The notes beneath the pieces were generated by a model. That model searched no databases. It saw only the letters and a program-made list of their open reading frames with translations, and had not been told where the DNA came from. A DNA stretch of 64,000 bases from Nemopilema nomurai (lineage: Eukaryota > Cnidaria > Scyphozoa > Rhizostomeae > Rhizostomatidae). The translations under genes and the position numbers were made by a program. Of this stretch, positions 1-10,995 are shown in pieces (positions within the stretch are counted from its first letter, which is position 1; each line of letters opens with the position of its first letter). The stretch is taken from positions 2,604,001-2,668,000 of the forward strand of contig ML133499.1 in NCBI GenBank assembly GCA_003864495.1, written 5' to 3'.

Positions 1-8
1 ATCTTCTT

Positions 9-1140
9 TCTCAAAATGTCATAGAGACAATGAAAGAACAGATATTAGAAAGCAAGTATTATTAAGTGGAATGCGATGAAGTCACCAGTCATAAAAAGTC
101 ATACATGTCTATTATCGTACGTTATGTTTATCAGAATGTTATTCAAGAGAGTGTTGTTGGGCTGAAAAATGTATTGAGCTTGAAAGGAAATTCATTGGCT
201 GACATCATCATTGAAATGTTGGGTGTATTGCAGATTCCATTGCAACATATGATAAGAAAGGGCTTTGACGGTGCAAGTAATATGTCCGGCAAGGACAATG
301 GGGTCCAACAACATCTCAGCGAGTCTGGGGCTACCCTTTCGTTGTACTTCCATTGTTTTCCCCACTGTCTAAATTTAGTCCTTGGAAAGACAGCAGAAAC
401 GCTACCACTGGTCAAAGATGTGTTCGACACAATTGGCTCTATTTATAGAGTCATGTAAGGTTCCCCACAACGCACAGTAGTCTTTGAAAAGTGGCTGAAA
501 GAATTTTCCATAAATGAAGGACGCAGATCCTTCCAATCTGTATCAGACACCCGTTGGACTGCACGGGTCGACAATCCATCAGCCACTGCAAATACATTGC
601 AGGCTTTGATTGCAGCATTAAGAGAGTTGGAGCCGAAAGAAGCTGCGTGTGCTGGTCTCTTAACACAACTGAACTCTTTTGAGTTTGTGCTCAAATTGAT
701 AATTCTGAAAGAAGTCTTTGAGATTTCTAAGTATGCATCAGAATATATCCAAAGGGCCGACATGGATATGGTAACGGCAGTCGACGCTGTTCGGACCTTG
801 ATACGACGAATCACTTCTCTTCGAGATGAGAAGCATTTTGATGAATTGGTCTGCAAAGCCAAACTTCATGCTTCTAAGTGTAACGTCAATAATACCTTCA
901 ACGAAGCAAGTAAACGACGCCGCAGACTACCAGAACGCCTAGGAGATGGTCAAACTTTACTTGACACTCAGCCACAGCATTGCAACTCCTTCAGAGTCCA
1001 GTCAGTCGGTTACAGCAGTAGATAATTTTCGTCATGTCTTCTACTACCCCTTCTTGGATTTGATGCTCAACGAGCTTGGGAAAAGGTTCTCTGTTGAGTC
1101 ATGTGAGGTGATGATGCAATTATCAGCTTTCAATCAAACT
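9..1140 (+). pseudogene. hAT transposase relic, ZMYM1-like
   Basis: One reading frame from about position 9 to 1000 encodes an RNase-H-like hAT transposase of the type found in ZMYM1-like proteins. Recognisable pieces are GFDGASNMSGKDNGVQ (about 267-314), the F-P-H-C-L-N-L-V block near 358-380 and the W-T-A-R segment near 555. The frame is broken by stop codons at 63-65 and 456-458, and shifts to another frame near 980-1018, where a D-N-F-R-x-x-F-Y-Y-P-F-L-D-L block typical of the family continues to about 1140. The N-terminal zinc fingers are not in the window and no C-terminal dimerisation region is visible, because Kolobok sequence starts at about 1166. It is therefore a truncated, non-functional fragment. 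Its position just upstream of an intact-looking exon acceptor of Kolobok copy A suggests that it inserted into an intron of that gene. Confidence 0.8.
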
Positions 1141-1165
1141 TCAAGCTTACATGTACTTCTGAATT

Positions 1166-2080
1166 TCAGGCTAATGAAACAAAAGGAAATTTTTCCCAAC
1201 AAATGAAATTACTTGAACTTCAAAGGTCAATCCAGAAATGCATTGATTCTGACGTTTCTGTGTCGCAGTTTGTGTCAGCTAGACACAGAGGTGTTGCGAA
1301 ATGATTGAGAGAGGAACATCCAGCTATTAAGCATTATTTTGATATCTGGCATAATGCCAGGACTCTAACAAAAAAGGTAATGAAGGCTGGGAATGAAAGT
1401 AACTGCCAAATTATTAACAAATGGACTGCAACCATTCGTTACCATTTATACTGGTGTGCAACATCATCAAAACAAGGTTTTAGCCAATTGATAATTGCAA
1501 AGTGGAAATCGATAATTAACCACATACAAGACATACACACTCACGAGGATCCATTATTCGGTACCTGCATCCACCAAACATTGGATCAAAAAAGGAAATG
1601 AATTAAAAATGGCATGTGAGAGAAAACATCATGCCTACAAAAAGTATTTAGACTATCTGGCAATGAAATAACTTTCATTTGGTAGTTAGATAGTTTTTAC
1701 ATGTCAACAAGGCCACAGATCCACCCCTCCCTCCAGATATACATAGGTTTATGGTACCCTTAGTCAGTAAGAATTCAAGTGTTGGATCCTCATATTAGCA
1801 ATTATTGTTTGTTTCAAGAGTTAATGCAAAGTACAGATAAAAGTTTCTGCACAAGAATTAAAAGTCTGAAAACTTTCTTAAAGGTATTGTTTACTTTTCT
1901 TATTTCAGGAACTACTGCATTTGACAAATTGAAAGCTATACTGCTTGACACTAGACTTCTAAATGATATAAGAAGTATTTCAAGTGATGCTCAGACAAGT
2001 TGTTTGGAAGCCTTTCATGCCACACTCAATCATTGGCACCCTAAAATGATTCATTACCATTGGCTTGGAACCAAATGCAG
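1166..2080 (+). pseudogene. Kolobok-like transposase copy A, upstream part (central catalytic exons)
   Basis: Two exons of a Kolobok-like DDE transposase. The first (about 1166-1600) opens after a CAG acceptor and contains a V-S-A-R-H-R-G block, then HYFDIWHNARTLTKK and the R-Y-H-L-Y-W-C-A-T-S-S-K-Q-G-F block. The second (1909-2080) has an AG acceptor and the catalytic-Glu segment SDAQTSCLEAFHATLNHWHP, ending at a CAG/GTATTT donor. In the sibling copies the first block reads S-D-R-H; here the Asp is replaced by Ala, and a TGA follows at 1303-1305, so this copy is dead. The gene continues at 9140-9960 after the insertion of element B into the intron. Assignment to Kolobok rests on the D-G-R-F-D-S / S-D-R-H / S-C-L-E-G-F-H signature of the siblings, the THAP domain and the TTAA targets. 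Confidence 0.75.
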
Positions 2081-2169
2081 GTATTTACATTTGAAATTAG
2101 AGATGGTGCAGCTAATAGATACTTGTTGGGAAAACCATTCTAATTTTATTTGGTTACTTGAGTGATTAA

Positions 2170-2188
2170 AGTGCCACTGAACTACTTT
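2170..2188. repeat. Left terminal inverted repeat of element B
   Basis: The 19 bases starting AGTGCCACTG, directly after TTAA at 2166-2169, are the exact reverse complement of 8957-8975. The ends of elements C (10232) and D (60999) start with related bases, AGTGCCTATGA and AGTGCATATGA. Confidence 0.9.
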
Positions 2189-2440
2189 TGCCTAAAATTT
2201 CTCTATCGGACTTTAAGGTTTAATTATGGGGATTGAACATCGCTGAATCGATTGCCGTTATTAATTTTTGATTTTGCTGGAGGAAAATGCCTGTTTTGGG
2301 GGTAGTTTTACCTCATGGTCTTGCGAAAAAGACCTGGGGCAAGTGACGCATTCTGATTTATACGATCATAACAACACTTGGAAACCTAGTGTTGTTGGTA
2401 GGGTTAGAGCGGAACGCAGATTAATTTGAGAAAGAATATT

Positions 2441-4229
2441 ATGTCTGAAACGGATAATTCAGAGACATCCTTTGCGATGATAAGTGACAAAGAGTCTTCC
2501 CTCGTTGGTGAAGAAATAGCAGAAGGATTGGGTGACGTGTCCACCAGTTTGGAGCCCTACCAAGACGAGCCGTTAGCTTCGTCGTCAAGTGAGGAAGAAC
2601 TGGCCGATCACGAGCCGGACATTGATGGAATTCCACTGGAAACACTAGAGGCTAGATTCGAGAGGATAATGCCAGTAGATGAATGGTAGGTGCATCGATT
2701 TGACGATTTAATACTAATAATTTGGAGTTGATCTGCGACTGATGGAAAGCGCTGCAAATTAGGCCATAGGCCTACTGCTCGAGAATAAATTGGTTTTGAT
2801 ATGAAATTGTGTTTGAGAGACGCTATTACGAGCTATTTTGTCCAAAGACACACAAAGAAATTAAAAAGGAGCTTTAAACGATGCTATTAATATGTTGATT
2901 CCACTGCTTGCAGTTTGGATTTTGGTCTTATTTTATCGTACGGCTAGGCCAGGCCATTGTTCTCCGATATTTTGAAAATGGTGTTTCAGAGTGACTGAGT
3001 ACAAAGTTTTAAAACTTTGCTGGATCGCCATCACGACTCAATATTACACCGATTTCAGTCCTGTTGTTTAAAAATTGCACCATTTTTTTTACTTTGAAGA
3101 AACCCATTGAAGGCATTTTTATTAAAAACTACTGTATAATGTAGACGAGACAGTGCTAAAAATAGAAAGTTAACATCTTGAACATCCTGAGGTTCAGCTC
3201 AAGTAATATCGAATTAACATTTTTACCCCTAGGTGTGATTGTGGTAAATGCTCAGTTGATAGCTTAGTTGGATCCAGGGAATACAGATGTTGTTGGGAGG
3301 TACCACAAGCTATTGGGCAGTTGACCTTTGAAGGTACTGCAGAGGAGTTAAGATGCATCACTAACCATCCAGATTTCCCTGCTTTAATAAATAAAGGTGT
3401 ATTGAAACTAGCGGGGTCACTTTTCAAAACCAGGGATGGTAAGCGTTACCGACGTCATGCAAATAAATCAGAAAATGAGTAAGTTTATAATATTCTTTCT
3501 TGGCCTATTTGTTAAGACAAATCTACAATAAGACTAAAACTAAAAGTTAGACCTATATCTGCTATAATTGAAATACAGTAAACTCCCTATTACTCAAACC
3601 GCTGATAACAGAAACATTTGCCAAATCAAATTGATACAGATTCCCTTTGCCAAATACTTTCATATAAAAAAACTCAATCTGCACTTAAATATTCTATGGC
3701 TGCCAAAGCTGAAAAGGACATAACATCATCAGTTTTCAATTTTGACGGCCAAAACTGTAAATATTTCAAAAGAAGAAAAGCTCAGTAAAAGGTCTTAGAA
3801 GATTGAAAAAATGAAAACACATTCAACGAGTAGAACTTTTGTTATAATTTCCAAGGATATAGTACTCCAACACATATTATTATTGTTATGATTATATGTA
3901 TAAACATATAATAGTCAATTGTAATGTCAACTTCAATTAGACAGTTGCAAATATTGATTGTCTAGAATTTGCACAAAAGAAATGTCACATTGAAATGATA
4001 CTCTAATTAATAGTTATATTGAAACTCATTGTAAATGGATTTACATCTTTTTTGTAGATTTTTAAGAGCTGTTGCATATAGATGGCTGATTCGTTGGATG
4101 TTTGGCTTTCTGGGGTATGACAACACCAGACCTCTTCCGGCTTGTATTTATAAATCTGTCAGGGAAAAATTCCCAACAGGAGCCAAAAAAGGTTATAAGT
4201 CCACACAACAAAGGGAACCCGAAAACTGA
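2441..4229 (+). CDS. Stand-alone P2X7 C-terminal (ballast) domain protein, element B cargo
   Basis: Three exons, 2441-2685, 3233-3478 and 4058-4229, join in phase to a 220-residue protein. The introns have GT/AG borders, and the first junction creates E-W-C-D-C-G-K-C. Exon 1 is an acidic, Ser/Glu-rich tail with the short motif EPYQDEPLA. Exon 2 carries the cysteine cluster C-D-C-G-K-C, then R-E-Y-R-C-C and R-C-I-T. Exon 3 carries LRAVAYRWLIRWMFGFLG and R-P-L-P-A-C-I-Y. This order of Cys pairs, CC, C-I-T, A-Y-R-W and LPAC matches the zinc-binding intracellular domain that closes vertebrate P2X7 receptors. There is no channel domain or membrane segment, so it is not a receptor; a cytosolic or nuclear Zn-binding role is inferred, and its job in the element is unknown. 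The ATG at 2441 was chosen because upstream in-frame sequence has no ATG. It converges on the transposase. Confidence 0.85.
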
Positions 4230-4572
4230 GAAATGCTGTTGATCCAACGACAAACATCAGGAGCTTGGTGTCAAGGTTATTTCATAACAGAACAGAACAA
4301 GATTATTTCATAGACAGAGGGAACCAAAATTTTAAGAATTTATAAAACAGTTAATGGGATGCTAACCTGTTCTACCTTTGTTGTGGATCCAAATTTTTAC
4401 TGGTACAGTGTAAAAGGGCTCTAAGGTAAGCCTGTGTATATAATGTAAAGTGTATGTACATTATCTCTCCTATGTTCCACATTTAGGAAATTTTAGCGAC
4501 TAAGCCGAAACATAAGAAGAACCTCACCCTATTGTGCAGCTGAACAAAATTAAACAAAATAAACTAATAATT

Positions 4573-7500
4573 TTATTTTGAAGGTGGATTGTTACATGTA
4601 TGTCCCTTTCGTGGCTGTCCACATTTTCTACAATGACGGACAGAAGGACTTTTCTTTTTTGTTGCTTTAACACTTTCTGTTGAATCTTGCATTGTTTGCT
4701 GTTCTGCCAGAATATCCTGCTCTTCAGCTAAAATGTGACCAAGTTGTTATCACCAACGTTTGCAACAGGAAATCATAGTATATGAACACAAACATAAACA
4801 TAAGTGATAAGAAATGATGACATATTTTGTGGATTGCAATTGTTTTAAGCAATGACTAATTGAAATGCAACATAAACATACCTAGAGATTGAAAAATATC
4901 TGGAATAATGATACAGTTTCCTAGGATTACAAGTATATACTTGATATATCTGGAAGTGCTCAGATTCATATCAAATATACTTTATATCATAATATATGGT
5001 CATTCTTTAATTGAAACTTATTTGGAAGAAAGGAATATTGAGATTACCTGAAGGAAATAAGGTTGTAATTGCTAGTTGTCTTGTCTCCCATGTATTAATG
5101 GCTTCTTGCCTTGTTGCCCTGTCCTGGAACTGACTTGTAAGTGTATCAGGAATCAGTTCTGCCTCTCTCTCCATCACAGAACTCATTCTGTCTTTAGGCA
5201 TGGAAAAAAGCATCTGTCTGAGGTCACTGACATAGCCTGTAAAAAAGGGAGGTAAAGTTTTAAGCTTGATTCAAAAGTTACTTCAAAGTATTCAGAGAAG
5301 TATAATTCTGGAAAGTATAATTCAGAATTTTTATGTAATTTAGATCTCACCGTATGTGGGGTTGACAGCTACTTGGCGAACAACTTCATCACCAAGTTTG
5401 TATTTTGGGTAGGACACATGCAGGGATTTTTGTCCTGTTATTGTTGTTCGTCTTTCCCGTTGAATATTCTCATTGAAGTGGAGAACAGCAAGTATTGTCC
5501 TTGAAAAAGTTGAGAAAACAATATAAAATAACATAAACACAAAACTAAGGTGGGCCTATAATGGAAATGAACACAACATTTTAATGACTTTCAAAAATCA
5601 TCAAATAATCTGTGAGCCTTCAGGGATACCGAATTTCACTATGTAATACAGAGAGAATTATTTAATGAAATAGTTTCAAACAGAACTGTGAAAAAGACAA
5701 AAAACCTGCATTTCGATCCCACAAATGAAAAGCACAACATTTTTGGTGCCAGTGGTTGAGCAGTGAATGATAGCCTTCCAAGCAACTTGTCTGCAAATCA
5801 GGAGAAAGTTTCTTTATATCATTCACAATCCTTTTGTTCATTAAAATTGAGTCCAGCTTGTCATATGCTGGTGTTCCTGAAATTTAATTGTAGATTATAA
5901 GTAACACAGAACAGTGGTACTGTACATTGCTAGGGTTCTAATAGGAAAATATAGTGATGGCACAAAACTGAAATGTTTTGCTGCTGTAATTATTCATTTC
6001 ATTATTCACAATGACTCTAATGTGTATTGTATTTTCAATAGTTCATCAAATAAGGGACATCACCATTTGTGTTTTGGCCTGAAAGATGAATGCAAGGTCT
6101 GAAAAATAGAAAAAGCAAAAAATATCTACCTATTTTAATCCACTTCCTTCGCTCCAAATCCTGATGCTTACATTTGGGAAAAAGTGTCATGGCCATCATG
6201 CTTTCTGCAACATGTCTCATAATAGATGTCCATTTGGCATATATTAGTGCTCCAAACCCTCGCCGTGTTGATAAAATACACCAGTACAAATGCCTCCTGA
6301 TACCCTTGATCCAATGCTGCAATCTCCCTAAACCTTTTTCTTTTGCAGCTTGAGCAATCTTTTTACAAATGGACCTTGCCACATGCCAAATGTCGTAAAA
6401 GTGCCGGGTGCTTGTCTGGTGGTCCTTTATCCATTTAGCTATCCCAGTATGGCGGTCTGACACAAACACTGAAACATCAATGTTTTCTTTTTGAAGCCTT
6501 TCGAAGCACTTCTTGGCCCCTAGCAACTCCATGGCATTGCTGGTCCCTGCCTCATTTGCCTGTGGACAAAAATAAAAATTGAAAATTATCCACAATTTGT
6601 TACAGAAGCTATATAAACATCTGATTAAATTTTCACCTTGATATGTGTTTAAACACCAAAAACCAGTAACAAACCTGCAGAAGTTCAAAATGAACAATCT
6701 TGGAGTTGGACGAGCAATACATGGAATATATGCCATATTTTGCATTGTGACCCATGGAATCAAATCTGCCATCTCCGCTCCAGATAAAATTCTTCATTGG
6801 TCTGAGGGCTGCTAACATGTTTTCTCTATAATTGTCCCAGTAACTCAGAATGGTTGGGAACAAAAACTTTTTCTGATGCTTGAAAAAAGTTCGTGCAGTA
6901 TAGCAGCATACACCCATGTGTCGCAAAATAAGCAGAACTTTGCTGATGGATGCACCTGCAGCAAAGGGTGGCTTAGTAAAATATTACCAGCGGGAATCTG
7001 CCCTAGGACTAACGGCTGGCTGCTCCATGTGAAGGTCCCTTTGCATTTCTTACAGGCTTGAATGACCTTTACCATTGTTCCGTACTTTATGACTTCAAGA
7101 GCTGGTTTCTTTTCGCCACATTTAAAACAGAACAAAGAGAATAGTGCAACCAACATTGACTGGAATACAATGAATTTGGGCTCATCTTGGATAGGGACAT
7201 TCTCATCAGTGCTGTAGAAAAAATGCGAGATGGAGTGCTTGACAATTATAGCTTTCAGTGATGGGAATGTAATTCTACTTTGAGTTTCATTCTATTCTTA
7301 ACCAGGTTAGGACATGGTTAAAGGGGCTTTATCACCAAACTGTAAACAAATTTGTAAACACCATGTGTCCATTGTTCTCCATTTTTTAAAGGAATTTAAA
7401 CTGACTTTTGCATTGGCAGAGCAAATAAAAACAAAGGGCTCAATGTAAACCATTGAAAATTTTGGTTTCAAAATGTTCCCAAATCGAAATCTTGGTACTG

Positions 7501-8698
7501 TAAATTTCTTACTCAGTTTTTCTTAAAAAAAATACTTACTTGATTGCATTTCTTGTTCTCTTCCTATTAGCCTTTCCAACTTTTTCTGGGGACTCTGGAT
7601 CAGAAGATCCTTTTTCATCATTATCAGCATCACTGCCACTGGAATCTAAATTTGCCTTATATTCTATAACATCGTACATGACATCTTCATCTCCACTGTC
7701 ATCTTCAAATTCTTCAAAGCAACTTTCATTTTCAGTAGCATCTCCGTAATCATCATCAGAGCTTGGTAGCTGAAATTTTTATATAACGGAAATTAATCCC
7801 TGCTTTCAGGAGCCCCACGGTAAACAATAATTATACAATTATCAGGAATATCATTTTTAAACAGCCTCTTCTGACATGCTACAAGTTTTTTAGACAGCAC
7901 GGTGCACTTGAGGCAGTTAAAAATTTGTCTTGATGTCAAAAATTCATCAGTTGGGGTTTCCAAAAGCGCTTCATCAGAGGGCAGTTCCGCCACGTTAATT
8001 CCAATCCCGCTTGGACCAGGCTCTAATGGAAGAACGAACGGGTCTTCTCTGGCTTCTTCACGATCAGGACCGGTGCTCCGTGGCTTTTTTATAGAAGCGT
8101 CATCGATTGTTCTTTGTAATACCTAAGAAGATATCGTGGCGATCAGAATAACGAACCTAATAAATAAACCTTATAGACCTACGGCCCAAAAAAATCCTTG
8201 AAAGTGAATAAAATGACACGAATACACAAATTTTAAAGTCAACTTAAGATGAATTCTTTAGTAGAAACCACCTTATTATACTTTAATATTGACTAAAAGC
8301 TTATTATACAAACCTTTTTTCTTTCTACGTCGATCTCTCTCCGGTTTCATTTTTGGTGGGATGGTTCCTGCTGCATCGATTGTCGGAACTGCACCAGTTT
8401 CAAGACGTCTTAGGTGTGTGATTTCCCCTTGAATCCCCGAGATCAATGTCAAGCCTCCTGGCGAAATCAGTTGGTTTAAATGGATAGAGCACAACGCGGA
8501 AGTTGCGGATGGGGTAAAGCCGGCGCGATGTCTTTGAACGAAAGAAACCCACTGTCTTCTTTGCTGCTCGTTCTTTGGGAAGATGTGCATCGATACCCAT
8601 GGCGTGTAACTATTATTCATACAGCTGGTATCGTTTGGTGCCCCAGCAACACAATATCTTCCTTTCCCGCCTCTAAATTTCTTCTTGGTTACCTCCAT
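4573..8698 (-). CDS. THAP-domain Kolobok-like transposase, element B (near intact, frameshifted)
   Basis: Multi-exon gene. The first exon (8698 to about 8312) encodes a THAP zinc finger (Y-C-V-A-G ... C at the start, then C-S-I-H). Next come a linker exon with a C-x2-C pair (about 8123-7793) and an acidic exon (about 7770-7545). A zinc-ribbon-like C-K-K-C block precedes WSGDGRFDSMGHNAKYG with the first Asp. The next exon opens with A-N-E-A-G-T and has FVSDRHTGIAKW with the second Asp. A further exon (about 5880-5708) has SPDLQTSCLEGYHSLLNHWH with the Glu. The tail exons (about 5500-4573) carry L-A-V-L-H-F-N-E-N and a final zinc knuckle HCRKCGQPRKGHTC. Apparent one-base frame breaks lie near 8478, 8405 and 6965; the first two compensate each other. 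They may be real decay or homopolymer sequencing errors. The product would bind the element ends through THAP and cut and paste it. Confidence 0.8.
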
Positions 8699-8956
8699 GT
8701 TCGCGATTTTCTTGTATACTAACTATGTGTTAGTGCCTGTGTGTTCTTATGTATAAATCACATTACGTCACACATTCCTCAAATTCCTCTTTGGCCGCGC
8801 ATTTTTTTTCGCACAAAGCGTCACGCAACTCGACACTTTAGAGCTTAAAATAACATTGTTATAGAAACAATATGCAGGAAATAATTACACCATTCGATTC
8901 AGCAGCTTTTATTTGATCATTCTCATTAGAAAACACACATTGTCAAAATTCTCACG

Positions 8957-8975
8957 AAAGTAGTTCAGTGGCACT
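8957..8975. repeat. Right terminal inverted repeat of element B
   Basis: Exact 19-bp reverse complement of 2170-2188, followed directly by TTAA at 8976-8979. Copy A intron sequence resumes after it. Confidence 0.9.
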
Positions 8976-9139
8976 TTAAGAGTTGTTAGGCAGGTAAAAG
9001 TGATTTCTAGACATAAAGCTGACAACATATGGAAACTAATGTTTTTTCAATAAATGTTGCATTGCTGAATAATATGAAAACCTTCAATTACAGCTCTTAT
9101 CCATTCCATTTCTGAAATGTTCTCTCTTTATTTGCTTAG

Positions 9140-9960
9140 ACACATACTCGCTATTTTTCATTTTAATGAGAATCTGTCAAGAGAGACCATGAAAACTGAT
9201 GATGGTCAGGACATAATGGGAGTTTCGTTTCCTAAATACAAGGTCGGAGAAGAAGTTGTTAAACCAGTCCCTGTTCCACCATTATATGGTAAGTTTTAAT
9301 AAGGTTTAATCTTCGACCAGGTTTTAGAGACTTCCAATATATATATTTTGTTTGATATTTAGCATAACACTTATTTCATTTACTTCAAGAGTATGTCAGA
9401 ACCCTTCGCCCGATCTTGGTTTCAATTTCAAAGGAAAAAATTACCACTATCTTGGCACAAAATACCTCAAATGCACCTAAGCCACTGAACTCACAATTCG
9501 AGAGTCGTATCTCAAAGGAAGAAGCAAAGGAGAAGTTCAGGAAAAGATCCTTTGTGATTACAACATTGAATCTAGCAGGTAATGTTATTTTGGTAGTTTC
9601 TCCATCAAATACTTTGCTAATTATTTGCACTTTGCTTATAAGTCCAATTATATAATAACTATTGGGGTAAGTGATGCAAGCTTATTCTGTATTCGGAAAT
9701 TTGATTAATGTTTTGCCAAAAATATTAAGGGCGTTCCTTGAATTTCATGAAAAAGTTATGCAAATTATAAAAAAGTATAAAACTAACATCATGACAATAA
9801 TATAATCACTTTTTTAGCTCAACAGCAAAAGACCATGATGGAGCAGGAGGCAAAAAAGGCCAGAGGAACAGAGAAGAAGGAAACCAGAAAAACTGATCAC
9901 TGTAGAACATGTGGAGGAACTATGCTTGGGCACTCTAAGCAAAAATGTGTCAGCAAATAA
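9140..9960 (+). pseudogene. Kolobok-like transposase copy A, C-terminal exons
   Basis: Three exons, 9140-9288, 9390-9578 and 9818-9960, all with GT/AG borders and matching phases, complete the gene begun at 1166-2080. The first starts with an AG/A junction giving R-H-I-L-A-I-F-H-F-N-E-N, the block that follows the catalytic Glu exon in all relatives. The second holds the R-I-S-K-E-E-A segment. The last ends with a Cys-rich knuckle, HCRTCGGTMLGHSKQ, and a TAA at 9958-9960. These exons have open frames, unlike the upstream half. They are separated from it only by element B, which shows that B landed in this intron. Confidence 0.8.
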
Positions 9961-10227
9961 TTTAGTCTAAACATATCTATAAATATATATATATACAAAC
10001 AATTATTATGTTAATTTTTTAAATAAAGTACTAATTCATATTAATCCATGTTCAGATTACATATTTAAATTTTGAAATGAACATGCTAAGAGTAACATAT
10101 TATATAAGCGCTGATTACAAACTGTTACATATAGGCATAAGTTATTCTCTTTGGGCAGAATCTTTGTAACCAGTTTTTTTATTGTTGGTGTTATATTTTT
10201 CCCTGATAAAATTGTATATACATGCAG
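9961..10227. other. Trailer of Kolobok copy A
   Basis: AT-rich sequence with AATAAA about 10022-10027, a likely polyadenylation signal for copy A. No further coding sequence is seen before the TTAA at 10228-10231, where element C begins. Confidence 0.5.
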
Positions 10228-10501
10228 TTAAAGTGCCTATGAAGTGAAATTAAGCATATTGTTTTTTTTAAGAATTCATATAATTTAGGCTTTGCAACTG
10301 CAAAAAAAATTAATTTTGGTGGGCAGGAAGTCTTTTTTTTTTCGAAACACGAAACTGACAAGTTGCTGTGACAAGTGTTGCCACTCCGTGACGTCACATG
10401 GTTTGCAATAGACGGCGCGGCGCGCAGCCAAGCAAAGCAAAACACTTTCGCTCTGAATCGAATACGACACGCGTTTAAAGATTAGCTTTGAAAACCAAAG
10501 G

Positions 10502-10926
10502 ATGGCTGGAATCGACTTTGATTTGACACCTAGCGAACTAAGTGATGACCAGAGCCTTTCAGAGGCCGATGAAACAGATGATGTACTGAGAGTAAGCTCA
10601 GTGCATGCACCGTACCAAAACGAGCCCCTGGCATTAGGCCCACAACATGATTTGGACCATTGGGAGGAGCATGGCACTTTCTTGTAAGACAATATAATTT
10701 TTTCAGAATCTTTTGTTATGGGTGTTAACTTTTGCAAAAGGAATTGTCTTCCTTTCAAATACACATTTGTTTGTTATGCAAAACTAATGCTGGCAAAAGC
10801 ATTTTACGAAAATTAATGAGGGTTTTTTGCAGTTATGCTAGAGCTGTTGGATACAGATGGATTGCAAGGTGGATTTTTAGATATATGGGCTGGGATAATA
10901 CCAGGCCCTTACCAGCTTGCATATAA
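10502..10926 (+). CDS. Shortened P2X7 C-terminal-domain protein, element C cargo (middle exon missing)
   Basis: Exon 1 (10502-10683) encodes an acidic N-terminus with the motif APYQNEPLALG. Exon 2 here (10833-10926) corresponds to exon 3 of the gene in element B, with A-V-G-Y-R-W-I-A-R-W-I-F and R-P-L-P-A-C-I followed at once by TAA. Only about 150 bp separates the two, so the exon with the C-x-C-G-K-C and R-C-C cysteines is gone. The donor TT/GTAAGA and the acceptor TTTGCAG/TTATGC keep the reading frame, so a 91-residue protein is still possible, but it lacks most Zn-binding cysteines and the tail. The missing tail, and the loss of the transposase zinc knuckle on the other side, suggest one deletion across the convergent 3' ends. 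Whether it is expressed is unknown. Confidence 0.65.
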
Positions 10927-10995
10927 TAGTTCTTCTAATAGTGAGTTGATAATGTCTCGTGATACCATATACTTCTATTCGTACCTGTGAAACAT

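Larger units (their letters stand above)
2170..8975. mobile_element. Kolobok-like DNA transposon B carrying a P2X7 C-terminal-domain gene
   Basis: A 6,806-bp element bounded by 19-bp perfect inverted repeats beginning AGTGCCACTGAAC. It is flanked on both sides by TTAA (2166-2169 and 8976-8979), the target duplication known for Kolobok and piggyBac-type elements. It holds a + strand P2X7-domain gene (2441-4229) and a - strand THAP-Kolobok transposase gene (8698-4573) that converge with about 340 bp between their stops. It sits in an intron of the older copy A, whose exons resume at 9140 with matching splice phase, so the boundaries are confirmed independently of the inverted repeats. The lesions seen are only a few single-base indels, so the element is young or some lesions are sequencing errors. 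Confidence 0.85.
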
